From: Alkalitalea saponilacus
GTDB lineage: Bacteria > Bacteroidota > Bacteroidia > Bacteroidales > Marinilabiliaceae
Assembly: GCF_900168165.1 (NCBI RefSeq)
Contig: NZ_FUYV01000014.1
Span: 62,001-126,000, forward strand
DNA length: 64,000 nt
Direction of reading: 5' to 3'
The notes beneath the pieces were generated by a model that was not told the origin of the DNA, made no database searches, and saw only the letters and a program-made list of their open reading frames with translations. This document shows, one piece after another, positions 44,257 to 53,909 of the stretch (within the stretch, counting starts at the first letter, position 1; the number at the start of each line of letters is the position of its first letter). Both the position numbers and the translations under genes were made by a program.

Positions 44257-47200
44257 GTGATTAATAACACCAAGTTTATCCTTGTCTGTTTCTGTTTAGG
44301 GTTGTCTTTATTGTTTTCCGGCAACATAAAAGCATCTGTAAATGAGAAAAATATGTTCTTCACTAATCTCAACATTGAGGACGGTTTAAGTTCCAATATG
44401 ACCAACTCAATTGTTCAGGATGAATATGGATTTATTTGGATAGGAACGCAAGAAGGCTTGTGCAGATTCGATGGCTATAAAATGACCTATTTTCAGAACG
44501 AAAACCATCCCGCCTCATTATCATCCAACAATATAAGCTCCCTCCTTCTGGATGATGACCACATCTGGATAGGAACCTGGGATGGACTTAATGTCATAAA
44601 CATTCATACTTATAAAGTTCAAAGAATAAACACAGGAACGATTAGGGTTATTAGAACACTTTTTCGCGACAATTCCGGATTAATTTGGATTGGAACCGCC
44701 AGTGGAATTTTGATTTACAACTCACAGGAAAATAAATTCATACACTATAACTCCTCCAATAGCAACCTTTCACATAACACCATAAGAAGTTTTTATCAGT
44801 CCGATTCCGGAGATATCTGGATTGGTACTTACAACGGGCTGAACAGATACAGAGACGGCGTTTTTAAGCAATTCAATCTCAAAGGAGATTACAAACCTCT
44901 ATTGGAAAACAATTTAATATGTTACATTGAAAGGTTCTCTGAATATAGTGACTCCTTGTTATGGATAGGAACTGAAACAGGTCTGGCTCTTTTTAATACA
45001 TTCAATGGAGATTTTGAACTATACAATTCAGAAAACACAAAACTGAGCAACGAAGTAATTAAGTGTATTTATAGGCAAAATGATTCAACACTGTGGCTTG
45101 GAACTGATTTTGGGCTGAATTTGTTCAACACCAAAACCAAAGAAATTGAGACCTTTTATCACGATCCACTTATTAATCATACGGTTTCAAGCAACGTTAT
45201 TTGGGAGATTTATAATGATTTGCAGAATCGATTATGGCTGATCACATCAAATGGAGTAAGTGTTACAGATGTTAGCCAGTCATATTATACTTTTTATGAA
45301 GAGTATTTTTCAACTGAAAATCCTCGTATAGGAAACCAGGTTAAAGATATACTGGTGACTCGAAACAATGATATTTGGTTGGCTACGATTCATGGAGTAA
45401 TAAAACGCAGTGAAAATATTGCTTCCCCGCATAAAACTTTTTTTTCAACAACCTCTGCTGACAACAAAAAAATACTTCTCGATAATGTTTACGCTTTAAT
45501 GGAAGATAACCAAAACAGAATCTGGATTGGAACTGCGGGAGGTATAAACATCTGGGATCCCATAGAAGAAAAAATGTATGCCATTACTGCAAATCAGCAG
45601 AATGGTCTTTTATCAAACTACATCAGTGGATTTGCTCAGTTTAATGATGGAACCATATGGATCTCTGCCTGGGAGGGAGGCGTTTTTAAAATGATACAGG
45701 ATAACAATAATCCGGAAAACGCCCGCTTCATCCTAATTGATCCCGATGGGGATGGCCGGCTAATAACAACCAAAAACAATATTTACTACGGAACATCAAA
45801 CCAATTATGGATAATTGACCACAAAACCTTTGAAAAAAGACCAGTAATAGCTGTGAACAATAGAATATTCAACAGGCAGATTTCCGCGTTGATGGCTGCA
45901 GATGACGGATCAGTATGGATAGGCTCTGACAATTCTCTTTTTCGCTATAATCCATCAAATGATTCAATTAAATCCATAGACATTAAGGCAGGACGACCGC
46001 AAAAAATAATCAATATTGTAGAAGATAGTAAAGGTAATATTTGGGCAACGACTATAAATTCAATAATCAGATTTAATCCAAACACTTCTCAGATATTATC
46101 AATCCCAATCATGGAAGGTTCTCCGCTAAAAGGTTTTTATGCATATTGTGCAGACATTACGCATGAAGGGAATATCCTTTTTGGAGGTGACAATGGCTTT
46201 ATAGCCATTGAACCCAATCGAATAAAAAATGCTGAGAAAAAACCGGATATATATATATCCGGTTTATACGTAAATCATCAACCAGTTCTCCCAAACGACA
46301 CAGTTGAAATCTTAAAAAAGGACATCTCCTTCAATAAAAATATAAACCTTAAGCATAATCAGAATTCTATAACATTCGACTTTACCACCCTTGATTATCT
46401 ATTTCCAAAAGCCAGCAGTTATAGCTACAGGTTATTACCTATACAAGACAATCACATAACCACATCAGGCGATAAAAACTTTGCCGTATTTTCAAATCTA
46501 AAACCCGGTCGATATACCCTGGAGTTAAAAGGAACAAATCGATTTGGAACCTGGAGCGAAACAAAAAGCCTTGATTTTCAAATAACACCGTCAATCTGGC
46601 TCAGTAACAGTTTCCTATTCCTATATGTATTGATAGCTCTTTCTTTAACTTATGTCATCTTTAAGGTTTATCATTTCAGACAGAGGCTAAAGAACGAACT
46701 TCAAATTGTAAAACTTGAAAAAGAGCACAGCGAAAAACTGGCACAGACTAAAATCGGTTTCTTTACAAATATCAGCCATGAATTCAGAACCCCCTTAAGT
46801 TTAATTATTCCACCCATCCAGGAATTGCTTAGAAACGGACAAATAAATCCTAGCCATGAGAAAATGCTTAAACTGGCCAATAAGAATGCCATTAGGTTAT
46901 ACAAATTGGTTAATCAGCTATTAGATTTCAGAAAAATAGAGTCATCTAAACTACAAATACAAAAATCGAAAGTCAACATCGTAAGTTTCAGTAAAGGAAT
47001 CTTCAACTCCTTTGATGATATGGCGGCCCGACATGAAATTGATTATTCTTTTCATTCGGATCGGGATGAAATCATTGTAGATATAGATTGTGAAAAGATT
47101 GAAACAATCCTGTTTAATTTACTTTCAAACGCCTTTAAATTTACACCATACAAAGGTGTGATAAAAGCAACGGTAAAAAATAGATCTATTAATCATCAGA

Positions 47201-48306
47201 AATATATAATTATATCTGTTAAAGACACAGGGCCAGGAATACCTGAAAGAGAGCAAAAACAAATTTTTCAACACTTTTACCAAACCAATCATTCGATTAA
47301 AAAAGCCGGGTCTGGCATTGGCCTCACGTTAGCACAGGAATATGCCAAACTACATAACGGTACAATCACGCTTTTAAGCAAACCAGGCAATGGGAGTTGC
47401 TTCACACTTTCCATACCACATGAAAATAGTTGCGAAATTGAATTTTCAATAGAGCAATCTCTCTTCTCTTTCGCGAAAGGAAACAACAACGACAATGGAA
47501 AACAGGATATAAACAGCTCAATACCACAAAATGCTAAACGCCTTTTATTGGTAGACGATAATCCCGACATTCTTGATTTTATTGAAATCAATCTCAGAAA
47601 TGAATACCATCTATATAATGCATTAAATGGTCAGGAAGCACTTGAACTTGTAAAAACAGTGCAACCCCATCTTATCATTTCAGATGTAATGATGCCGGTA
47701 ATGGACGGCATTTCTCTATGTGAGAATTTAAGGAAGAACAAAGTAACGGCTCATATCCCAATTATTCTTTTAACTGCCCGAGATTTAGATATTCATAAAA
47801 CTGAGGGCATGAGCAAAGGTGCCGACTTTTACATAACCAAACCATTCGATATATTTTACCTGAAATCGTGTATCTCAAGCATCTTTAGACGGGAGCAACA
47901 AGTGGCACGGCACATTGAAACACAATTAAAGCTAAAACCTGCAGATACCTCAGAACCAAAAAATAACAGTGAACAGGCATTCCTTAAAAAAGTTATGGCA
48001 ATCATTCAATATAATTTGGCTAACCCTTCTTTTTCAGTCGAAGACATCAGTTCTCAAATGAACATGAGTGCCACTCACCTATATCGAAAACTTAAGGAAT
48101 CAACGGGATACTCAACAAAAGAGATCATCATAAACTATAGGCTGCAAAAGGCTGCACACATGCTTGAAAACAACGAAGGAAACATCTCTGAAATCATGTA
48201 CTCTATTGGTTTTACAAGCCTTTCAAGTTTTTCGAAAAGTTTTAAAGCAAAATTTGGCAATTCACCAAAAGCCTACAAAAACACAATAAAAAACCGGGAA
48301 AACTAA
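44257..48306 (+). CDS. Hybrid two-component system sensor/regulator (HTCS)
   Basis: A 1349-residue one-protein signalling system that should switch on the galactan operon. Order: signal peptide (about 1-27), a periplasmic sensor of two propellers built from repeats such as FIWIGTQEGL and IWIGTASGI (about 35-680), a Y_Y_Y domain (about 690-770), one transmembrane helix (about 783-802), HisKA with His841 in NISHEFRTPLSL, an ATPase domain with GSGIGLTLAQEY, a receiver with Asp1143 in LIISDVMMPVMDG, and an AraC-type HTH (about 1245-1345). The start is GTG at 44257: an in-frame stop lies 43 bases upstream with no ATG between, and the next ATG would remove the signal peptide. It is divergent from the GH53 gene. 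Confidence 0.95.
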   Translation: MINNTKFILVCFCLGLSLLFSGNIKASVNEKNMFFTNLNIEDGLSSNMTNSIVQDEYGFIWIGTQEGLCRFDGYKMTYFQNENHPASLSSNNISSLLLDDDHIWIGTWDGLNVINIHTYKVQRINTGTIRVIRTLFRDNSGLIWIGTASGILIYNSQENKFIHYNSSNSNLSHNTIRSFYQSDSGDIWIGTYNGLNRYRDGVFKQFNLKGDYKPLLENNLICYIERFSEYSDSLLWIGTETGLALFNTFNGDFELYNSENTKLSNEVIKCIYRQNDSTLWLGTDFGLNLFNTKTKEIETFYHDPLINHTVSSNVIWEIYNDLQNRLWLITSNGVSVTDVSQSYYTFYEEYFSTENPRIGNQVKDILVTRNNDIWLATIHGVIKRSENIASPHKTFFSTTSADNKKILLDNVYALMEDNQNRIWIGTAGGINIWDPIEEKMYAITANQQNGLLSNYISGFAQFNDGTIWISAWEGGVFKMIQDNNNPENARFILIDPDGDGRLITTKNNIYYGTSNQLWIIDHKTFEKRPVIAVNNRIFNRQISALMAADDGSVWIGSDNSLFRYNPSNDSIKSIDIKAGRPQKIINIVEDSKGNIWATTINSIIRFNPNTSQILSIPIMEGSPLKGFYAYCADITHEGNILFGGDNGFIAIEPNRIKNAEKKPDIYISGLYVNHQPVLPNDTVEILKKDISFNKNINLKHNQNSITFDFTTLDYLFPKASSYSYRLLPIQDNHITTSGDKNFAVFSNLKPGRYTLELKGTNRFGTWSETKSLDFQITPSIWLSNSFLFLYVLIALSLTYVIFKVYHFRQRLKNELQIVKLEKEHSEKLAQTKIGFFTNISHEFRTPLSLIIPPIQELLRNGQINPSHEKMLKLANKNAIRLYKLVNQLLDFRKIESSKLQIQKSKVNIVSFSKGIFNSFDDMAARHEIDYSFHSDRDEIIVDIDCEKIETILFNLLSNAFKFTPYKGVIKATVKNRSINHQKYIIISVKDTGPGIPEREQKQIFQHFYQTNHSIKKAGSGIGLTLAQEYAKLHNGTITLLSKPGNGSCFTLSIPHENSCEIEFSIEQSLFSFAKGNNNDNGKQDINSSIPQNAKRLLLVDDNPDILDFIEINLRNEYHLYNALNGQEALELVKTVQPHLIISDVMMPVMDGISLCENLRKNKVTAHIPIILLTARDLDIHKTEGMSKGADFYITKPFDIFYLKSCISSIFRREQQVARHIETQLKLKPADTSEPKNNSEQAFLKKVMAIIQYNLANPSFSVEDISSQMNMSATHLYRKLKESTGYSTKEIIINYRLQKAAHMLENNEGNISEIMYSIGFTSLSSFSKSFKAKFGNSPKAYKNTIKNREN

Positions 48307-48324
48307 TTATGTTCATCCCGGTTT
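48291..48324 (+). terminator. Hairpin at the end of the HTCS gene
   Basis: AAACCGGGA (48291-48299) pairs with TCCCGGTTT (48316-48324). The left arm covers the last codons, and the stop codon is in the loop. There is no strong T-run after it, so it may stabilise the 3' end or act as a weak terminator between the convergent HTCS and rnfA genes. Confidence 0.5.
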
Positions 48325-48501
48325 GATCATACCTTTCACGGCTTGTCTTATGATAAAACTCCTCGATTTAGCTTCTTATTAAAACTCCTATTTTTTACTT
48401 TCAGACGTAAAAATAAACATCAGAAGCAGTTTTCTTAACAAAAATGTACATCAATCGATTTACATTCCAACCTCCGGGTTCTGTTCTCATGTCTCCTACA
48501 T

Positions 48502-49077
48502 TTACACCATTCCGGCAAAGCCCATAAATGCCAATGCCATAATTCCGGCAACAACAAGAGCAATGGGAGCTCCTTTCATGCCTTCAGGCACGTTCATCAA
48601 ATCAAGTTGTTCGCGAATTCCAGCGAAAGAAACCAAAGCTATTCCAAATCCAACCGCCGAAGCAATAGAGAATACAACAGCCTCAACTATATTGTAATTG
48701 TTACTTACAGTCATAATGGCTACACCAAGAATGGCACAGTTGGTTGTGATTAATGGCAGAAAAACACCAAGAGCCTGATACAAAGGAGGACTCACTTTTT
48801 TTAGCACGATTTCCACCAGCTGCACCAGGGATGCAATAACCAAAATATAGGATATGGTTTGCATAAACCCAATGTTGAACGGAATCAGAATCAAATTCTG
48901 GATAAAATAAGTAACAATGGTAGCAATAACCATTACAAAAGTAACAGCCCCGGTCATGCCCACACCGGTCGAAATTCTTTTGGAAACTCCTAAAAATGGA
49001 CAAATCCCAAGAAACTGAGCCAGAACTATATTATTTACAAAAATGGCTCCTATTATAATCAAAAAATAGCTGGTCAT
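48502..49077 (-). CDS. rnfA: Rnf complex subunit A
   Basis: A 191-residue integral membrane subunit of the ion-pumping Rnf complex (ferredoxin:NAD+ oxidoreductase), with about six helices. Family segments are NNIVLAQFLGICPFLGVSKR and ITTNCAILGVAI. RnfA and RnfE form the paired halves that hold an iron-sulfur site in the membrane; the cysteines in GICPF and TNCAI fit this. It is the last gene of the operon, 12 bases after rnfE. Confidence 0.95.
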   Translation of the reverse strand: MTSYFLIIIGAIFVNNIVLAQFLGICPFLGVSKRISTGVGMTGAVTFVMVIATIVTYFIQNLILIPFNIGFMQTISYILVIASLVQLVEIVLKKVSPPLYQALGVFLPLITTNCAILGVAIMTVSNNYNIVEAVVFSIASAVGFGIALVSFAGIREQLDLMNVPEGMKGAPIALVVAGIMALAFMGFAGMV

Positions 49078-49089
49078 AGTTCTAAATTT

Positions 49090-49674
49090 TTATGCTTTAT
49101 TAACCCTGTTAAGAATGGCAATGAGGTATCCCAATCCGATAAATGCTCCGGGAGCAAGAACAAACACAAGCATTCCGTAATCTTCCGGGTAAATACTTAA
49201 CCCAAATAGCATCCCGCTTCCCAAAAGTTCACGCAAGCCTCCAAGCATGGTTAAAGCCATGGAAAACCCAAGTCCCATCCCGGCGCCGTCGATAATAGAC
49301 GAAATCAGATTGTTTTTTGAAGCAAAAGCCTCCGCACGTCCCAACACAAGACAGTTTACCACAATCAAAGGAATAAACAGTCCCAATGCATCAAAAAGTG
49401 CAGGAATATAGGCTTCCATAACCATCTCAACGATGGTAACGAATGTAGCAATAACCACTATAAAAGAAGGAATCCTTACCTTATCAGGAATAAAACCCTT
49501 AATCAGCGATACAACGATATTTGCCATTACCAGTACAAAAGTGGTGGCCAAACCCATTCCAAGGCCGTTAACGGCCGAGGAAGTTACTCCCAATGCCGGA
49601 CAGAGTCCTAATAGAAGAATAAATACAGGGTTTTCCTTGAAAAATCCTTTGGTAAAATTGTTCAGTTGGTTCAT
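49090..49674 (-). CDS. rnfE: Rnf complex subunit E
   Basis: A 194-residue membrane subunit, homologous to RnfA with inverted topology. It carries [20 protein letters not shown] and [17 protein letters not shown], including the cysteines expected at the membrane iron-sulfur site. The ATG at 49674 overlaps the rnfG stop as ATGA, a typical translational-coupling junction; a longer frame from a TTG at 49692 is unlikely. It lies between rnfG and rnfA. Confidence 0.95.
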   Translation of the reverse strand: MNQLNNFTKGFFKENPVFILLLGLCPALGVTSSAVNGLGMGLATTFVLVMANIVVSLIKGFIPDKVRIPSFIVVIATFVTIVEMVMEAYIPALFDALGLFIPLIVVNCLVLGRAEAFASKNNLISSIIDGAGMGLGFSMALTMLGGLRELLGSGMLFGLSIYPEDYGMLVFVLAPGAFIGLGYLIAILNRVNKA

Positions 49675-50387
49675 TGTTCGTCTCCTTCCCAATTTTCGTT
49701 TTGTGTCGTTGCAGAACTTGCTGCATCAGTATTTTGAGTATATGTTGTGTAAGCCACTTCAATGGCGTGCAAAAATGCACGTGCCGTTATGGTTGCCGCG
49801 GTAATGGCATCCACCTCTCCTCCATCCTGTTTTACAAGAAGAGTTGAAGTTCCCGGGTTCTTTCCAAGAATATTTTTGCTGTCGTCGCCATCATCCTGTG
49901 ATATTCCGAATAATCTGTTGAAAAAAGCTCTCACGGCCCCAACTTCACCCTCGCCTTCGGCATCGTCGGCTGGTTTAAACCAGTCGTACATTTTTGTACC
50001 TAAGCCCGGAGTTTCCCTGTGCTCCAAAACTTCGTAATTGATGATGGTTCCATCCGTCTCCATGCCAACCATAACTTTAATATCACCGCTAAAACCGCGG
50101 TTGGTCATGGTCTCAATGGCTACTCCTATTAACTCATCTCCTTTTTTTGCAGGAAAAACCTTTAAGGTAAATCCTTCGGCCGACTCCAATTCGTACATTT
50201 CGGCAGCCGGGTCGTTATCGAATCCGGGTACAACCAGTTTAATCGCCGATTGCTGTTTGGCCACAGCAGACGCCTCAATGGGTGCTTTTGTAGCCTCGTA
50301 TATGAACCCAAGTGAACCTGCCGCAACCGACGTAATCAGTATAAGCGTAAGTACCATGTTGGGTAATGTAGATGCGCGTTTGCTCAT
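49671..50387 (-). CDS. rnfG: Rnf complex subunit G (FMN-binding)
   Basis: A 238-residue subunit with one N-terminal membrane anchor (about 10-28) and a periplasmic FMN-binding domain. The covalent FMN site is the Thr in [14 protein letters not shown], and [17 protein letters not shown] and [13 protein letters not shown] are family motifs. A low-complexity acidic insert ([12 protein letters not shown], with DDGDDSKN nearby) is notable. It passes electrons between RnfC and RnfD. It starts 22 bases after the rnfD stop and overlaps rnfE by four bases. Confidence 0.94.
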   Translation of the reverse strand: MSKRASTLPNMVLTLILITSVAAGSLGFIYEATKAPIEASAVAKQQSAIKLVVPGFDNDPAAEMYELESAEGFTLKVFPAKKGDELIGVAIETMTNRGFSGDIKVMVGMETDGTIINYEVLEHRETPGLGTKMYDWFKPADDAEGEGEVGAVRAFFNRLFGISQDDGDDSKNILGKNPGTSTLLVKQDGGEVDAITAATITARAFLHAIEVAYTTYTQNTDAASSATTQNENWEGDEQ

Positions 50388-50409
50388 TTTTACTGTTATT
50401 TTTTTAGTT

Positions 50410-51414
50410 TTACGCTTTTTTTGCTGCTACCTTTTCTCCAAAATGTTTGGGTTTCATGTATTTATCAATTAAAGGAACAAATGCATTCATAATCAGTATG
50501 GCAAATGATATTCCTTCAGGGTAGGCACCCCATACACGAATCAAGACGGTTATTACTCCAATTCCCACTCCATACAAAATCATTCCACCTGTGGCCATGG
50601 GAGAGCTGGAATAATCGGTGGCCATAAAAATGGCACCCAAAAGCAAACCTCCGGTTAACATGTGGAACATTGGTGATGCATAAGCATCAGAGTCTGCAAG
50701 GTGAAGAATCCCGGTAAACACCAAAACAGAACCGACCACAGCCACCGGAATATGCCAGGTAATTATCTTTTTCACCAACATATATATCAATCCTATCACG
50801 AGAGCCACACCGGCAATTTCTCCGGCTGAACCTCCCATCACACCTAAAAACAATTCAAGATAAGATGGGACTTCAGCCAATACTTCAGAGAAAGGCTTTC
50901 CGGTAATCAGTCCTTCTTTCATGATTGATAATGGTGTGGCGCCAGTTTCTGCATCCAGATAGCTGAAACGCGAATCGATTGGCTTTGGCCAGCTGGTCAT
51001 TTGAACAGGATAAGATATCAGCAAAAACACCCGGCCAACCAGAGCCGGATTAAAAGGGTTCTGTCCCAGTCCTCCGAAAGACATTTTTCCCATTCCGATA
51101 GCAACCGCAGCTCCAATTATGATTAAAGCCAACGGAATATTGGTTGGCAGGTTAAAAGCCAATAAAATACCAGTTACAATGGCTGACCCATCGGTAATGG
51201 TTGTTGGCTTTTTTAGTATAAATCGTTGGATCAGATGCTCGAACAACACACATGCCAACACGGATGTAAGTGTTACAACCAATGCACCAATTCCGAAAAA
51301 CCATACAGAAGCAGCCAGAGCAGGAATCATTGCAATAACCACCCCATACATATTCTTTTTTACGGAATCGCCACTATGAACATGTGGTGATGGCGATACG
51401 ATTAGTCTCTTCAT
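50410..51414 (-). CDS. rnfD: Rnf complex subunit D
   Basis: A 334-residue membrane subunit with about nine to ten helices. The N-terminus SPSPHVHSGDSVKKNMYGVV is typical of RnfD/NqrB, and the covalent FMN-binding motif is ETGATPLSIM. GGLGQNPFNPALVGR and ATDYSSSPM are further family motifs. It is the core ion-translocating subunit, and homologues move Na+ or H+. It is separated from rnfC by 191 bases that contain a repeat element. Confidence 0.95.
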   Translation of the reverse strand: MKRLIVSPSPHVHSGDSVKKNMYGVVIAMIPALAASVWFFGIGALVVTLTSVLACVLFEHLIQRFILKKPTTITDGSAIVTGILLAFNLPTNIPLALIIIGAAVAIGMGKMSFGGLGQNPFNPALVGRVFLLISYPVQMTSWPKPIDSRFSYLDAETGATPLSIMKEGLITGKPFSEVLAEVPSYLELFLGVMGGSAGEIAGVALVIGLIYMLVKKIITWHIPVAVVGSVLVFTGILHLADSDAYASPMFHMLTGGLLLGAIFMATDYSSSPMATGGMILYGVGIGVITVLIRVWGAYPEGISFAILIMNAFVPLIDKYMKPKHFGEKVAAKKA

Positions 51415-51492
51415 AACAGATATATCAATTATCGGGAAACCCCTGTTTCTATTTCGTTATTATAAAAAATCTGCAAATCGGAAATCTATATT

Positions 51493-51597
51493 AAGAAGGC
51501 GTCAAAGACAAGGCCTGCGAAGTCAGAAAAAACGGAGTTTAACTTGTGTAAACGAGTATTTTTCTGACGAGTAAAACGCAGTATTTGGCGTTTTCTT
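51493..51597. repeat. Inverted-repeat element between rnfC and rnfD
   Basis: A 105-bp element with outer imperfect arms (AAGAAGGCGTCAAAGAC at 51493, and GTATTTGGCGTTTTCTT at the right end) and an inner hairpin: GTCAGAAAAA (51522-51531) pairs with TTTTTCTGAC (51559-51568), and GTTTA with TAAAC closer to the loop. I recall similar sequences in intergenic DNA of related Bacteroidota. It has no coding frame and resembles a MITE or REP-type repeat transcribed within the operon. Confidence 0.6.
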
Positions 51598-51605
51598 GAT
51601 AAAGA

Positions 51606-52937
51606 TTATTTGATTCTGCTTCTCATAATCTGTCCTACCTTTCCCTTACCCAATCGAATATAATCCAGTAAAGGACGATTAGATGGACATGTAAAACTGC
51701 ATGATCCACATTCAATACAATCCATAATTTTTTCCTCTTCAGCCCGGTCATGAATCTCTTTTTCTGCCAGTGTCATCAATAAATATGGCGACAACCCCAT
51801 GGGACAAGCAGATACGCACTTTGAACAACGGATACAATACTCAGTTTTTCCTCTACCTGCAATTTTTTCAGGAACAATCAACACACCTGAAGTCCCTTTG
51901 GTTACAGGAACATCCAATGATGCCAAAGCTTTACCCATCATTGGACCACCAGCTATCACCTTACCTGTGTCTTCCGGTAGTCCACCAGCTGCCTCTATCA
52001 GAGCAGAAATGGGAGTTCCGATTCTTACGAGAAAATTCCCGGGATTCTTTACCGACAATCCGGTTACGGTTACAATTCGCTCAATCAAGGGTTTACTTTT
52101 CTGCACCGCTTCATAAACAGCATATGCAGTTCCAACATTATGAACCACAGCGCCTACTTCAATGGGCAGTTTCCCTGAAGGAACCTGACGGCCAATACAA
52201 GCATCGATCAGCTGTTTTTCACCTCCCTGAGGGTACTGAACTTTTAATGGTTGAACGGAAATTCCATTATATCCTGAAACGAGTCTTCGGATATGCTCAA
52301 TGGCATCCTTTTTATTGTTTTCAATTCCAATAATGGCACGATCTACAGAAAGAGCTTTCATCAGCAGGCTAACACCAACCAGCATCTCTTCTCCCTTTTC
52401 AAGCATAAGGCGATGATCGCTGGTGAGATAAGGCTCACATTCAACACCATTTATGATTAAGACCTCGCAGGTTTTCCCGGGCGGAGGCGACAATTTTACG
52501 TGAGCAGGGAATGTTGCACCTCCCAAACCAACAATACCGGCCTCTCCAATGCGCTTAACAATTTCTTCCGCCGAAAGTGTTATTCCTTTTCTTATAGAGT
52601 CAGATCTATCAATATCGGCCATCCACTCATCTCCTTCGGTTTTTATAATAATGGCTTGCCGCTTATACCCTGATGCATCCAGAATGTCATCAATTTTAAA
52701 CACCTTTCCCGATACCGGTGAATGAATGTTGGCAGATACAAACCCTGAAGATTGGGCAATAACCTGACCTACCTTTACTTCGTCCCCTTTCTTCACAACC
52801 GGCGTACCGGGTGCGCCGATGTGCTGGCTGATTGGGATCACCACTTCTGCGGGAACCGGCAAAATCTCTGTGGCTTTTGCGGCAGATAACTTATTCTCTG
52901 CCGGGTGAACGCCTCCAAGTGAGAATGTCTTTAACAC
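51606..52937 (-). CDS. rnfC: Rnf complex subunit C, GTG start
   Basis: A 443-residue peripheral subunit that handles NAD(H) and FMN and connects to RnfB. It has an N-terminal barrel-sandwich region (IPISQHIGAPGTPVVKKGDEV), the NADH/FMN-binding fold (GEAGIVGLGGATFPAHVKL, LIINGVECEPYLTSDHR), an SLBB domain, and two 4Fe-4S motifs, CIRCSKCVSACP and CIECGSCSFTCP. The start is a GTG at 52937, 7 bases after an exact AGGAGG. The rnfB stop is 100 bases upstream. Confidence 0.95.
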   Translation of the reverse strand: MLKTFSLGGVHPAENKLSAAKATEILPVPAEVVIPISQHIGAPGTPVVKKGDEVKVGQVIAQSSGFVSANIHSPVSGKVFKIDDILDASGYKRQAIIIKTEGDEWMADIDRSDSIRKGITLSAEEIVKRIGEAGIVGLGGATFPAHVKLSPPPGKTCEVLIINGVECEPYLTSDHRLMLEKGEEMLVGVSLLMKALSVDRAIIGIENNKKDAIEHIRRLVSGYNGISVQPLKVQYPQGGEKQLIDACIGRQVPSGKLPIEVGAVVHNVGTAYAVYEAVQKSKPLIERIVTVTGLSVKNPGNFLVRIGTPISALIEAAGGLPEDTGKVIAGGPMMGKALASLDVPVTKGTSGVLIVPEKIAGRGKTEYCIRCSKCVSACPMGLSPYLLMTLAEKEIHDRAEEEKIMDCIECGSCSFTCPSNRPLLDYIRLGKGKVGQIMRSRIK

Positions 52938-52944
52938 GATGAAT

Positions 52945-52950
52945 CCTCCT
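52945..52950 (-). promoter_or_regulatory. Strong Shine-Dalgarno before rnfC
   Basis: The minus strand reads AAGGAGGATTCATCGTG before rnfC. The AGGAGG is 7 bases from the GTG start. This fixes the GTG as the start codon. A complete Shine-Dalgarno is uncommon in Bacteroidota, where ribosomes use it little. Confidence 0.65.
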
Positions 52951-53037
52951 TATTTTTGTCTGAACAGGTTATGTCGGAAAATAATCCAACCTTTTGTCAC
53001 CAGTTCATTTTAATTTTCTATGTTCGCTAATCTAATA

Positions 53038-53904
53038 TTACTCTGCCGGTGTTGTTTCCGGTTCTTCCTTCTTCACCTTTGGTTTTGGCGGCGGAAAATT
53101 TAACTCATGAATGGCTTTTGTAGGACATTCAGGAACACACTTGCGACACAACTTACATTTTTCATAATCAATATAAGCAAGATTGTCCTTCATTTCGATG
53201 GCATCATGCGGACATACCTTGAAACATTTTGAACATCCGATACATGCCACTGCACAAGCTTTCTTTGCGGGAGCTCCCTTATCCTTATTGACACAACTCA
53301 CAAAAATCCTACGACTCTTTGGCCCCTTTTTTCTAAGTTCAATGATATTCTTAGGACAAGCATCAACACATGCTCCACATGCCACGCAGTTTTCTTCAAT
53401 AATTACAGGCAAACCGGTCTCATCATCCATATACATGGCATCAAATTTACAGGATGTAACACAGTCGCCCAGTCCGTCGCACCCAAATGCACAACCGGTT
53501 TCTCCTCCATAAAGAGCAGAAACGACAGCGCAAGTCTGTGCTCCCTGGTAATTGGTTGTTTTCGGAGCATGCTCACAACTTCCGTTGCAACGAACCACAG
53601 CAACCATTGGAATGGCGGCGCCTGCTTCTTTGCCGAGAATACCAGCTACGGCATTCATTGTATCAGCTCCTCCCACCGGACAATTCATAGATGATATGTC
53701 ATCTGCCTTTACCAATGCCTCGGCAAAAGCTCTACAACCCGGAAGACCACAACCTCCGCAATTGGTAGCCGGCAATACCTCTTCCACCTCATCAATTCGT
53801 GGATCTTCAAACACCTGAAATTTCTTTGATGCTGCATATAGTATCATTGCAGCAATGGCACCCAATCCGGCCAAACTTACTATTGTTATCAGAACAACGC
53901 TCAT
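53038..53904 (-). CDS. rnfB: Rnf complex subunit B (ferredoxin-type)
   Basis: A 288-residue iron-sulfur subunit that accepts electrons from ferredoxin. A single N-terminal membrane helix (about 3-25) is followed by a 4Fe-4S motif in ATNCGGCGLPGC and several ferredoxin-type motifs: CVACGACVDACPKN, CIGCSKCFKVCP and CKLCRKCVPECP. The C-terminus is Pro/Lys/Glu-rich (PPPKPKVKKEEPETTP). It is 5 bases after rseC, so the operon order is rseC-rnfB-C-D-G-E-A. Confidence 0.95.
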   Translation of the reverse strand: MSVVLITIVSLAGLGAIAAMILYAASKKFQVFEDPRIDEVEEVLPATNCGGCGLPGCRAFAEALVKADDISSMNCPVGGADTMNAVAGILGKEAGAAIPMVAVVRCNGSCEHAPKTTNYQGAQTCAVVSALYGGETGCAFGCDGLGDCVTSCKFDAMYMDDETGLPVIIEENCVACGACVDACPKNIIELRKKGPKSRRIFVSCVNKDKGAPAKKACAVACIGCSKCFKVCPHDAIEMKDNLAYIDYEKCKLCRKCVPECPTKAIHELNFPPPKPKVKKEEPETTPAE

Positions 53905-53909
53905 AATGG

